From: Candidatus Barnesiella excrementigallinarum
GTDB lineage: Bacteria > Bacteroidota > Bacteroidia > Bacteroidales > Barnesiellaceae
Reading direction: 5' to 3'
NCBI GenBank assembly: GCA_019114445.1
Contig: DXFL01000011.1
Span: forward strand, 124,001-188,000
DNA length: 64,000 bases
This document shows, piece by piece, positions 49,708-57,704 of this stretch (within the stretch, counting starts at the first letter, position 1; the number at the start of each line of letters is the position of its first letter). Below the pieces are notes generated by a model. The model was not told where the DNA came from. It saw only the letters and a list, made by a program, of their open reading frames with translations, and made no database searches. The translations under genes and the position numbers were made by a program.

Positions 49708-51204
49708 TTAACGGTTATATTGCAAAATGTCTTCGATGATGTCGCGCTGGTTGTATAGCCGGGGAATTTTGTGTTGTCCGCCCAGTTTGTTGTGGTCGCG
49801 GAGCCAGTCGTCGAATATGCCCGATTTTGCGGGAATGACTTCGAGACATTCGAGCGCGATACTTTTGAACCGTTTTGCTTCGTAATCGGAGTTGAGCGAT
49901 TGTAGGTTCGAGTCGAGTTTGAGGGCGAACTCTTCGGGCGAGACGGGTAGTTTGCTAAATTCGATGAGCCATTGGTGCCGCCCTTTGCTGTGGTCGGTCA
50001 TATAGACCGGCGCAGCCGTGTAATTGAGTACGCTGGCTCCGGTTTGGGCACAGGTTTTTGCAATCGCTTGCTCAGCATTGTCGACCATAAGCTCTTCGCC
50101 AAAGGCGTTGATATAGTGCTTGGTACGCCCCGACACGCATATTTTCAACGGGTTTGTCGACAGTACCTTCACCGTGTCGCCCATGCGATACCGCCAAAGG
50201 CCTCCGTTCGATGTGATGACCATTTCGTAGTTCCGTCCGGCCTCTACCTCCCAAAGCGGGATAATATGTTCTTCGCTTTGTCCAAGAGGGATAAACTCGT
50301 AGAATATTCCCAAATCGATTAACAGCAGCATACCGGGGTTGTTCAAGTCGTTTTGTACGGCAAAGAATCCTTCGGAAGCGTTGTAGGTCTCGATGTAGTG
50401 CATACCGGGGTTGGCGATAAGTTGTTGGTACTGTTCCCGATAGGGGGCAAAACTTATCCCTCCGTGGAAAAATACTTCGAGGTTGGGCCACACCTCGGCG
50501 ATGTTTTGTTTGCCGCTTTTCTCCAAGATACGTTTGATGAGGACGAGAAACCACGAGGGAACGCCCGACAAGTTGGTGATGTTCCGTCCGATCGTGCTGT
50601 TGGCAAGGGCTTCGAGTTTGGTGTCCCATTCGCTCATCAAAGCAATTTTTTTCGATGGAACCCTAATGAGGTTGATAAGCGGGTTGATGTTTTGTATGAG
50701 GATAGCCGAAAGGTCGCCGCAATAGGCTTTCCCAAACGGATTTTGGGCACGGCTCCCGCCCAAAATAAGTCCTTTCCCCGAAAATAAACGGCTTTGGGTG
50801 TTCTCGCGAAGGTAGAGGGCTACACAGTCGGCACCTCCTTGATAGTGGCAACTTTGCAAAGCCTCGGCGCTTACGGGAATGAATTTGCTTTTGTCGTTGG
50901 TCGTCCCCGACGACTTGGCAAAATATTTGACGGGAGTATTCCACAAGATGTTTTGCTCCCCCCTCATCATTCGCTCGATGTAGGGTTTCAGTTGCTCATA
51001 TCCGTTTATGGGTACATTTTGAGCGAAACTTTTGTAGGAGGATATGTGTGCGAAATCGTATTTCTTCCCGAATTCGGTTTCGTGCGCTTGTTGGAGTAGC
51101 GATCGAAGTGTTTGCTGTTGTATGGAGTCACCGTGATTGGTGTATCGGTCTATATGGGATAGGCGTTTCGCAAAGATTGCGCGAGCCAGTTTTGTAGGAT
51201 CCAT
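49708..51204 (-). CDS. GH3-family protein (auxin-responsive GH3 / acyl-amido synthetase-like)
   Basis: Member of the ANL adenylating superfamily branch known from plant GH3 proteins, which conjugate acyl acids to amino acids using ATP. Seen here: KYFAKSSGTTNDKSKFIPVS (nucleotide-binding P-loop-like motif, about 98-118), ETYNASEGFFAVQND (about 305-320), and GGLWRYRMGDTVKVLS (about 365-380), all typical of GH3. The start at 51204 (MDPTKLARAIFAKRL) is preferred; the upstream TTG at 51231 lies within the promoter box. 498 aa. It is transcribed alone. Substrate in bacteria is not established to my knowledge. Confidence 0.85.
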   Translation of the reverse strand: MDPTKLARAIFAKRLSHIDRYTNHGDSIQQQTLRSLLQQAHETEFGKKYDFAHISSYKSFAQNVPINGYEQLKPYIERMMRGEQNILWNTPVKYFAKSSGTTNDKSKFIPVSAEALQSCHYQGGADCVALYLRENTQSRLFSGKGLILGGSRAQNPFGKAYCGDLSAILIQNINPLINLIRVPSKKIALMSEWDTKLEALANSTIGRNITNLSGVPSWFLVLIKRILEKSGKQNIAEVWPNLEVFFHGGISFAPYREQYQQLIANPGMHYIETYNASEGFFAVQNDLNNPGMLLLIDLGIFYEFIPLGQSEEHIIPLWEVEAGRNYEMVITSNGGLWRYRMGDTVKVLSTNPLKICVSGRTKHYINAFGEELMVDNAEQAIAKTCAQTGASVLNYTAAPVYMTDHSKGRHQWLIEFSKLPVSPEEFALKLDSNLQSLNSDYEAKRFKSIALECLEVIPAKSGIFDDWLRDHNKLGGQHKIPRLYNQRDIIEDILQYNR

Positions 51205-51228
51205 CGGGAAAATAATTTCATTAAGGGG

Positions 51229-51236
51229 CAAAAATA
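51229..51236 (-). promoter_or_regulatory. Promoter of the GH3-family gene; fixes its start
   Basis: Minus-strand TATTTTTG matches the -7 consensus, 24 nt upstream of the ATG at 51204. No clear -33 TTTG. Confidence 0.5.
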
Positions 51237-51276
51237 AAGATTTCTTGCGTGAAAATTATTCTTTTGGATATGAAAT

Positions 51277-52068
51277 TTATGTTACAACAGTATCTTCTTC
51301 CTTCTCTTGCCGGGTGGATAGGATCAATTTTTGATACTCTTTGTCGTGTCGCAGGCGGTTGAGGGCTGTTCGGGCGGCATTTTGTTGGGACTCTTTTTTG
51401 GAATAGCCTATCCCTATTCCGCCCGAGATACCGCCGAGTAGAGCCTGCGATTGAAATACAGGGTTATTCTCTTGGTCGACAATGGTTTCGATAAGGGCAA
51501 ATTCGACGGATATTTTATGTTTCTGCCCCCATTCGATTAGGCGCGATTTGAAATTGCTTTCCTCCTTCGATACTTTTTCGAGGTCGATAAAAGTATCGAT
51601 GATACGGGTTTCGATAAACTTTTTGCAACATTCGTAGCCTTTATCCAAGTAAATGGCTCCGATAATGGCTTCGAGGGCGTTGCCGAACATATAGTTGTTG
51701 TGTGAGCTGGTGTGCAGTTCGCTCGTAATGAATTGGTCGAGACCTATTTTTAAGGCAATTTGATTGAGCGATTCGCGTTTGACGATTTTTGCCCGGGTGT
51801 TGGTGAGGAATCCCTCTTTGCGGTCGTCGAAGCGGTGAAATAGAATGTCGGCAATGATGGCGTCGAGAATGGCGTCGCCCAAAAATTCGAGCCGTTCGTT
51901 GTTGACGCGACGCCCTTTTTGGTAGATCGACGAAGAACGGTGGAGACAGGCCAACTCGTACCAACGTATATCGTTAGGCCAAAACCCTAACAGGTTATGA
52001 TAAAGAATATAAGGCTCCTTATGACGGAGCATAAGGAGCCTTATACGGTTATAAATCGTTTTAAACAC
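51277..52068 (-). CDS. rnc: Ribonuclease III
   Basis: Double-strand-specific endoribonuclease processing rRNA precursors and structured mRNA. The catalytic domain has the signature NERLEFLGDAILD (about residues 57-69) and the second metal site GNALEAIIGAIYLD (about 129-142). The dsRNA-binding domain occupies about 185-250 (FKSRLIEWGQKHKISVEF, IGIGYSKKESQQNAARTALNRL). The start is a GTG at 52068, 6 nt after the fabF stop, and gives the N-terminal helix usual for Bacteroidales. An ATG at 52032 would also keep the catalytic domain. A perfect 16-bp hairpin lies within the first 21 codons (see 52008-52045). Part of acpP-fabF-rnc. Confidence 0.95.
   Translation of the reverse strand: MFKTIYNRIRLLMLRHKEPYILYHNLLGFWPNDIRWYELACLHRSSSIYQKGRRVNNERLEFLGDAILDAIIADILFHRFDDRKEGFLTNTRAKIVKRESLNQIALKIGLDQFITSELHTSSHNNYMFGNALEAIIGAIYLDKGYECCKKFIETRIIDTFIDLEKVSKEESNFKSRLIEWGQKHKISVEFALIETIVDQENNPVFQSQALLGGISGGIGIGYSKKESQQNAARTALNRLRHDKEYQKLILSTRQEKEEDTVVT
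52008..52045 (-). promoter_or_regulatory. Perfect 16-bp hairpin in the 5' coding region of rnc
   Basis: TATAAGGCTCCTTATG (52008-52023) and CATAAGGAGCCTTATA (52030-52045) are exact reverse complements with a 6-nt loop. In the rnc mRNA this forms a 16-bp duplex covering about codons 8 to 21, next to the GTG start, with the alternative ATG (52032) at the loop edge. It is a plausible RNase III cleavage site for feedback control. Confidence 0.7.
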
Positions 52069-52074
52069 GTTGTT

Positions 52075-53337
52075 TTATTTCGTGAATTTTTTTACGATCA
52101 GACTGGCATTGTGACCTCCAAAACCAAAGGTATTTGACAACGCAGCGTTTATTTCGCGTTTTTGTGCTTTATTGAACGTGAAATTCAATTTGCTGTCGAT
52201 TTCGGGATCGTCGTCTCCCTCGGCATGGTTGATGGTGGGAGGTACGACACTTTCGTCGATCGCTTTCACGCAAATGAGCGCTTCCAAAGCTCCGGTAGCT
52301 CCCAACAGGTGCCCGGTCATCGATTTGGTAGAGCTGATGTTGAGGTCGTAAGCGTGATCGCCGAAAACTTCCAAAATCGCTTTGGCTTCCGATTTGTCGC
52401 CGACAGGGGTAGAGGTACCGTGAACGTTGATGTAGTCGATCTCTTCGGGTGCCATGTGGGCATCGTCGAGAGCGTTTTGCATCACGAGTTTTGCACCTAA
52501 TCCTTCGGGGTGGGTAGCTGTCAAGTGATAAGCGTCGGCCGAAAGACCGCCTCCTACTACTTCGGCATAGATTTTAGCCCCACGTGCCAATGCGTGTTCC
52601 AGTTCTTCAAGAATGAGGCAGGCACTACCTTCGCCCATAACGAATCCGTCGCGCGATGCGCTGAACGGGCGCGATGCCGTTTCGGGAGAGTCGTTTCGGG
52701 TAGAGAGTGCGTGCATGGCATTGAATCCGCCAACTCCCGATACGGTGATTGCAGCTTCGGCACCACCCGACACGATCAAGTCGGCTTTGCCCAAACGGAT
52801 ATAGTTATATGCGTCGATGAGGGCATGGGTGGACGATGCGCAGGCCGATACGATACCGAAGTTGGGACCCCGGAAACCGTAAATCATGGAGATTTGTCCT
52901 GCGGCAATGTCGGCAATCATCTTGGGAATGAAGAAGGGGTTGAACCGCGGCCCTTTTTCGGGGGCAATGGCATAATTCCCTACTTCTTGCTCAAAGGTGC
53001 TGATACCGCCGATACCTGCCGAGAAAATAACACCGGCGCGGTCTTTGTTGACCTTTTCAAGGTCGAGCCCCGAGTCGGCCATGCTCTCTTGCGTGGCAGC
53101 CAAAGCAAATTGGGTATAGCGGTCGAGTTTACGAACTTCTTTGGCGTTGAAATATTTCAACGGGTCGAAATTCTTTACCTCACAAGCAAATTGAGTCTTG
53201 AATTCAGATGCGTCGAAAAGCGTAATAGGTCCTGCTCCGCTTACTCCCTTCAAGAGGGCATCCCATGTAGAGGGAACATCGTTTCCCAGAGGAGTGATGG
53301 CACCAAGACCTGTTACTACAACTCTTTTAAGCTCCAT
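52075..53337 (-). CDS. fabF: Beta-ketoacyl-ACP synthase II
   Basis: Condenses malonyl-ACP with acyl-ACP in fatty acid elongation. Thiolase fold with the Cys-His-His triad in VSACASSTHAL (Cys about residue 165), NVHGTSTPVGD (His about 305) and SMTGHLLGATGA (His about 342), and the C-terminal LSNTFGFGGHNASLIV. It begins RRVVVTGLGAITPLGNDV-like (KRVVVTGLGAITPLG). 420 aa, normal length. Starts 7 nt after acpP and is followed after 6 nt by rnc. Confidence 0.97.
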   Translation of the reverse strand: MELKRVVVTGLGAITPLGNDVPSTWDALLKGVSGAGPITLFDASEFKTQFACEVKNFDPLKYFNAKEVRKLDRYTQFALAATQESMADSGLDLEKVNKDRAGVIFSAGIGGISTFEQEVGNYAIAPEKGPRFNPFFIPKMIADIAAGQISMIYGFRGPNFGIVSACASSTHALIDAYNYIRLGKADLIVSGGAEAAITVSGVGGFNAMHALSTRNDSPETASRPFSASRDGFVMGEGSACLILEELEHALARGAKIYAEVVGGGLSADAYHLTATHPEGLGAKLVMQNALDDAHMAPEEIDYINVHGTSTPVGDKSEAKAILEVFGDHAYDLNISSTKSMTGHLLGATGALEALICVKAIDESVVPPTINHAEGDDDPEIDSKLNFTFNKAQKREINAALSNTFGFGGHNASLIVKKFTK

Positions 53338-53344
53338 AAATTAT

Positions 53345-53587
53345 TTATTTCTCTGCGATAGCTTTTTCGATGTGAGCGATAGCTTCACCTACAGTCGTGA
53401 TTTTTTCTGCTTGATCGTCAGCGATTTTGATGTCGAATTTGGTTTCAAATTCCATGATCATCTCAACTGTGTCCAAAGAGTCAGCACCGAGGTCGTTTGT
53501 GAAGTTTGCTTCGGGAGTTACTTCTGATTCTTTAACACCTAATTTCTCTACGATAATTTCTTTTACTGTTGATGCTACGTCAGACAT
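53345..53587 (-). CDS. acpP: Acyl carrier protein
   Basis: Carries growing acyl chains on a 4'-phosphopantetheine arm. The modification site is the Ser of [11 protein letters not shown] (about residue 39), followed by the acidic recognition helix. The ATG at 53587 ([16 protein letters not shown]) is chosen; an upstream in-frame TTG (53596) adds only three residues. 80 aa, normal size. First gene of acpP-fabF-rnc. The minus-strand box TTCCTTTG at about 53640 is one base off the -7 consensus and may be its promoter. Confidence 0.96.
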   Translation of the reverse strand: MSDVASTVKEIIVEKLGVKESEVTPEANFTNDLGADSLDTVEMIMEFETKFDIKIADDQAEKITTVGEAIAHIEKAIAEK

Positions 53588-53827
53588 AATTTTCAAATTT
53601 TAATTAATAAATAAATTAACGTTCTTATTTTTTGCAGTGCAAAGGAATATATTTTTCTCCGAAGAAAAAAAATTTTCCCTCATAAATTACTTATTTTTCG
53701 CACATTTGTTCCGATTTTGTGCAAAAAAATGGTGGGTTTTTGCCTCTTTCGTCTCTTTTTTTGAAGTTTGTTTTTGTTGGGAAATTTATTTATTTTTTTG
53801 TTTTGTGGGTTTCGATAGGCTTGTTTT

Positions 53828-54949
53828 TTATTCGGAATCGAAGATAAAACCCAGTTGCTCCAATATGGGGGCTTGTGCCGGGGAGATGCCTTTTAGGTGG
53901 AAAGCCCGAAATTCGCGGCGAAGGGGATACAGTCCCCGTTGCATTTCGAACGTCTCGGGCGACCGGCGTAGCCTACTGTCGTCGTCGAAGGGGTTGTACG
54001 ACTCCCATACCGCTTTTTGTAAAGGATTCGTAGCCCCCGAGAGGTCGACGATTTCTTGTTCGGGAGGAGGCGGTACGATATTTTCCACAGGAATTTTGTG
54101 TTGTATCCATGAGCCTACGGCTTCGACGGCCATACGTGTGGCTGTCGATTTTCCGTCGGCCGAGTAGCCGGCAATATGTGGGGTTGCGATAAAGGCTTGT
54201 TTGAGCAAGTCGCTGTCGATTTCGGGCTCGTTTTCCCAGCAATCGAGGATAACGGCTTGAATTTTTTCTTGTAGTAGCGCTTTTTTCAAAGCCGCTGTCT
54301 CTACGATTTCGCCTCGTGCGGTGTTAATGATAAGCGGCTTTTTTTCAAGGGCACTGAAAAAAGAGGTGTCGGCCAAGTGGAAAGTGGGGTATTTCCCGTT
54401 CCGGGTCAAAGGGGTGTGAAAGGTAATAATGTCGGCTTGCCGGCAGATTTCGTCCAAAGCGACAAAATAGGTTTTACCTTCGGCCTCTTCTCGTGGAGGG
54501 TCGTTGAGCAGTACCGTCATGCCCAATAAGTTGCAATAGCGGGCTACGATAGAACCGACGTGGCCTACCCCCACAATGCCTATGGTACACTCGTGTAACG
54601 GCTTGCGGCAGTGCTTGCTCCATGCCAACAAAGAAGATAGAATATATTGCCCTACCGAAGAGGCGTTGCACCCCGGGGCATTTCTCCATTCGATTCCTTT
54701 TTCTCGGCAGTATGCGGTGTCGATATGGTCATACCCGATGGTTGCCGTGGCAATGTAGCGGCAGCGGCTCTGTTCGAGGAGCTGGCGATTACATTTGGTT
54801 CGTGTACGGATTAAAAGTATATCGGCCTCTTGCACGGCTTGCGGCGTGATTTGTTCGGGCGACAGATAATCGATACGAGCATAAGGTTCGAGCACTCCTT
54901 TTAAATAAGGAATCTTGTTATCGGCTATGATGTAAGGAACCGTTGTCAT
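53828..54949 (-). CDS. pdxB: 4-phosphoerythronate dehydrogenase
   Basis: Oxidises 4-phosphoerythronate in the DXP-dependent pathway to pyridoxal phosphate. D-2-hydroxyacid dehydrogenase fold: the NAD-binding Rossmann motif GIVGVGHVGSIVARY (about 114-128), the substrate Arg in NTARGEIVE (about 200), Glu in ENEPEID and His in TPHIAGYS (about 246), with the PdxB-specific extended C-terminal dimerisation region (about 280-373, including YNPFDDDSRLR). The ATG at 54949 (MTTVPYIIADNKIPYLKG) is preferred because the -7 box is at 54971-54978. 373 aa. Transcribed alone. Confidence 0.93.
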   Translation of the reverse strand: MTTVPYIIADNKIPYLKGVLEPYARIDYLSPEQITPQAVQEADILLIRTRTKCNRQLLEQSRCRYIATATIGYDHIDTAYCREKGIEWRNAPGCNASSVGQYILSSLLAWSKHCRKPLHECTIGIVGVGHVGSIVARYCNLLGMTVLLNDPPREEAEGKTYFVALDEICRQADIITFHTPLTRNGKYPTFHLADTSFFSALEKKPLIINTARGEIVETAALKKALLQEKIQAVILDCWENEPEIDSDLLKQAFIATPHIAGYSADGKSTATRMAVEAVGSWIQHKIPVENIVPPPPEQEIVDLSGATNPLQKAVWESYNPFDDDSRLRRSPETFEMQRGLYPLRREFRAFHLKGISPAQAPILEQLGFIFDSE

Positions 54950-54970
54950 AATTACAGGATTTAATGCAAA

Positions 54971-55001
54971 CAAAAATACTTATTTTTTGTCGGAATGCAA
55001 T
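54971..55001 (-). promoter_or_regulatory. Promoter of pdxB; fixes its start
   Basis: Minus-strand -7 TATTTTTG (54971-54978) with -33 ATTG (54998-55001) and a 19-bp spacer. The longer reading from 54973 would start within this box. Confidence 0.65.
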
Positions 55002-55052
55002 CGGCATATATTTTTTATGTATCTAAAATGTCGGATTTTAATAAACTATTGT

Positions 55053-55060
55053 TATGTTTG
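55053..55060 (+). promoter_or_regulatory. Promoter of the DUF4254-GT9 pair
   Basis: TATGTTTG matches the -7 consensus, about 80 nt before the DUF4254 ATG. The -33 element is weak (TTTT). Confidence 0.45.
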
Positions 55061-55141
55061 TAAAATGAAAGTAAAGAGGCCCTTCTCTATGGTGGAGAGC
55101 GGCTGGCAATAAAGAAGTCGTATTCTTTAATCTATTGAGTT

Positions 55142-55744
55142 ATGAATTTTGCAGAGCGCTGTAATCACATTTTTTGGAATACTACTCAGTATTACCATCG
55201 TTTCGACGATGTCGATGCCCGGTTGGAGAACCCGTATACCGAGGGAAGCATAGAGTATTATTTGTGCTTGAAAAATTGGATCGATGTGGTGCAATGGCAT
55301 TTGGAAGATATTATCCGTAATCCCGATATCGATCCGCAGGAGGCGTTGGCGATTAAGCGTCGTATCGACAAATCGAATCAGGAGCGCACCGATTTGGTAG
55401 AGATGATCGACGACTATTTTTTACAGAAGTATGCCGGCGTGGAGGTAAAACCCAATGCAACCATCAATACCGAGAGCCCGGCTTGGGCGATAGACCGCTT
55501 GTCGATTTTGGCCGTGAAGATTTATCATATGCAACAGGAGGTGGAACGCGATGACGCTTCGCCCGAGCATATAGCCAAATGTCGTGAGAAATTGCGTATT
55601 TTGTTGGAGCAACGTGTAGACTTGTCCACAGCAATAGGTCAACTGCTCGACGAAATAAAGGCTGGTACAAAATACATGAAAGTATACAAACAGATGAAGA
55701 TGTATAACGACCCGGCGCTCAATCCGGTCCTGTACAAGAAGTAG
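55142..55744 (+). CDS. DUF4254 protein of unknown function
   Basis: An all-helical cytoplasmic protein of 200 aa, matching in size and appearance the conserved Bacteroidota family DUF4254: NFAERCNHIFWNTTQYYHRFDD at the N-terminus, then LKNWIDVVQWHLEDIIRNPDIDP, NQERTDLVEMIDDYFLQKY, and LSILAVKIYHMQQEVERDDASPEH. No signal peptide, no membrane helix, no catalytic motif seen. It stands 10 nt before a GT9 heptosyltransferase-like gene, which is followed by a Kdo-kinase-like gene, so a role tied to lipopolysaccharide core synthesis is likely by context only. Confidence 0.8.
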   Translation: MNFAERCNHIFWNTTQYYHRFDDVDARLENPYTEGSIEYYLCLKNWIDVVQWHLEDIIRNPDIDPQEALAIKRRIDKSNQERTDLVEMIDDYFLQKYAGVEVKPNATINTESPAWAIDRLSILAVKIYHMQQEVERDDASPEHIAKCREKLRILLEQRVDLSTAIGQLLDEIKAGTKYMKVYKQMKMYNDPALNPVLYKK

Positions 55745-55754
55745 CGAAGGGCCT

Positions 55755-56810
55755 ATGTCGTATCGCAAGGTCTTGATCATAAGATTGTCGGCACTGGGTG
55801 ATGTGGCCATGACCATACCCGTGATTTATTCGGTGTGTCGGGCGTATCCCGACACAACCTTTGTAATGGTTACCCAAAAAGTTGCCTCCCAGCTATTTAT
55901 TCAGGCGCCGGAAAATTTGCAAGTGATGGTGGCCGATGTAAAAGGCCGTCATAAAGGTTTTCCCGGATTATATCGGTTGGCAAAAGAGTTGCACGACTTA
56001 TCGATCGATGCCGTAGCCGATTTGCACGATGTGTTGCGTACAAAGGTGCTACGCTTTTTTTTCAAACTGTGGGGGATTCGTGTCGAGGTAATCGATAAGG
56101 GGCGCAAGGAAAAACAGCGTCTTACAACCCGTGGCACAAAGCAGTTGCAGCCGTTGCGTACCTCATTCGACCGGTACGGCGAGGTATTTAATTCATTGGG
56201 ATTCCCGTTTACCCCCCATTTTAGTTCTCTTTATGGCGATGCGAAAGGCGATGAAGCGTTGTATGCTCATTTGACCCCATCTAAAAAGCCGGGAGAATAT
56301 TGGATAGGAATAGCGCCGTTTGCTAAACATGAGGGAAAGATCTATCCGCTCGACCGTATGGAACAGGTGGTTGCACAGCTTTCGGCCGAGCCCGACGTGA
56401 AGATATTCCTGTTTGGTTCGGGCGAACGGGAACGCCGGCAATTAGCGGCTTGGCGCGAACAATATCCGCATATAGTTTCTTTGGCGGATAAGCGTCATGG
56501 GTTTGCTGTGGAGTTGTCATTGATAAGCCATCTCGATGTAATGGTGTCGATGGATTCGGCCAATATGCATTTGGCTTCGTTGGTTTCGGTCCCGGTTGTT
56601 TCGGTGTGGGGAGCCACACATCCGTACTGCGGATTTTTGGGCTGGCACCAATCGGAGGCGTGTGTGGTGCAACGGCCGTTGCCTTGCCGCCCTTGCTCCA
56701 TTTTCGGGAATAAGCCCTGTTATTTGAAAACTTACGAATGCCTCGACATAGATCCTGCCCTTGTGGTAGCGAAGGTAAAGAGTTTGGGATTCTTTAAAAA
56801 AAAGAAATAG
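55755..56810 (+). CDS. Glycosyltransferase family 9 (heptosyltransferase-like)
   Basis: GT-B transferase of the ADP-heptose:LPS heptosyltransferase family, adding a core sugar to lipid A-Kdo at the inner membrane. Starts KVLIIRLSALGDVAMTIPVIYSV, the usual GT9 opening with the conserved Asp. The nucleotide-sugar C-domain has WIGIAPFAKHEGKIYPLDRMEQVV (about 180-203), KIFLFGSGERERRQL (about 215-230), and DVMVSMDSANMHLASLVSVPVVSVWGATHP (about 258-287). A Cys-rich tail, RPLPCRPCSIFGNKPCYL, sits near residues 308-325. 351 aa. Confidence 0.93.
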   Translation: MSYRKVLIIRLSALGDVAMTIPVIYSVCRAYPDTTFVMVTQKVASQLFIQAPENLQVMVADVKGRHKGFPGLYRLAKELHDLSIDAVADLHDVLRTKVLRFFFKLWGIRVEVIDKGRKEKQRLTTRGTKQLQPLRTSFDRYGEVFNSLGFPFTPHFSSLYGDAKGDEALYAHLTPSKKPGEYWIGIAPFAKHEGKIYPLDRMEQVVAQLSAEPDVKIFLFGSGERERRQLAAWREQYPHIVSLADKRHGFAVELSLISHLDVMVSMDSANMHLASLVSVPVVSVWGATHPYCGFLGWHQSEACVVQRPLPCRPCSIFGNKPCYLKTYECLDIDPALVVAKVKSLGFFKKKK

Positions 56811-56845
56811 GCCGGGCAAAATGTCGTGCGTAGGAGAAAAAGAAG

Positions 56846-56853
56846 TATTTTTG
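56846..56853 (+). promoter_or_regulatory. Promoter of the Kdo-kinase-like gene
   Basis: TATTTTTG matches the -7 consensus, 33 nt before the ATG at 56887. No clear -33. Confidence 0.45.
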
Positions 56854-56886
56854 TAACCGCATAAGGATTTAGGCAACCAAAGGAAA

Positions 56887-57633
56887 ATGAAACTTGTATT
56901 AAACCCGTCACATCGCGAATTAGAATCGTTTATGCTTGGTTTGCCGGAACGGTTCTCCTCGTTGGGTGAGTGTATCTATAAGGCCCGTAATGAGTTGCGC
57001 CGTTTTGCTTATGGGGGGAAGTCGTATGTGGTAAAGGGATATAAAGTCCCGTTGCTGATTAATCGTATTGCCTATACCTTTTTTCGTCCCGGGAAGGCTG
57101 CCCGTGCTTATGAGTATGCGATGAGGCTGCGTTCTATGGGAATAGAAACGCCCGAACCGATTGCCTATATCGAGATAAAAAGGAGAGGCTTGTTGTGGCA
57201 CTCTTTTTTTGTATCGGAGCATTGCCCTTATTCGGGGATTATGCGCGATTTCGAAGGTGGAAATATTGCGGGGAAGGAGGATATATTGAAAGCTTTTGCC
57301 GCTTTTACCGTAAAATTACATGAAAAAGGAATTTTCCATTTGGATTATTCTGCCGGCAATATTTTATTTGAGCGGCGTGGAGATGAAGTCCTTTTCTCGA
57401 TTCTCGATCTCAACAGAATGCGATTTGTGCGGATGACTCCGCAGATGTGTTTGGGCAATTTCAATCGTTTTTGCCGTAGCGAGAAAGTTGTACGGTATGT
57501 GGTGGAAGAGTATGCCCGGCTGCGTGGTTGGGAGGTATCGAGCTCAGTTGAAATAGCCATGCAGGCATATCGGCGATTTTGGGGGAGAATAGAACGAAAG
57601 GATGCGTGGAAGAATCGTCGTAAAAGTTTCTAA
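56887..57633 (+). CDS. Lipopolysaccharide kinase (Kdo/WaaP, InaA type)
   Basis: Protein-kinase-fold enzyme predicted to phosphorylate a core sugar such as Kdo. The Lys of the ATP site is in YGGKSYVVKGYKVP (about residues 38-51). The catalytic loop is KGIFHLDYSAGNILFE (about 148-163), carrying the Asp and Asn of HxDxxxxN, and the metal Asp is in SILDLNRMRFV (about 175-185). 248 aa, normal for the family. No signal or membrane helix. It follows the GT9 gene by 76 nt with its own -7 box, and is 71 nt before ruvB. Confidence 0.85.
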   Translation: MKLVLNPSHRELESFMLGLPERFSSLGECIYKARNELRRFAYGGKSYVVKGYKVPLLINRIAYTFFRPGKAARAYEYAMRLRSMGIETPEPIAYIEIKRRGLLWHSFFVSEHCPYSGIMRDFEGGNIAGKEDILKAFAAFTVKLHEKGIFHLDYSAGNILFERRGDEVLFSILDLNRMRFVRMTPQMCLGNFNRFCRSEKVVRYVVEEYARLRGWEVSSSVEIAMQAYRRFWGRIERKDAWKNRRKSF

Positions 57634-57704
57634 TTTTAAAAATCGCTGGAATCACAAAATAAATTGCTAAGTTTGTTGACGAAATACGTCGAACGTGAAG
57701 TCTT

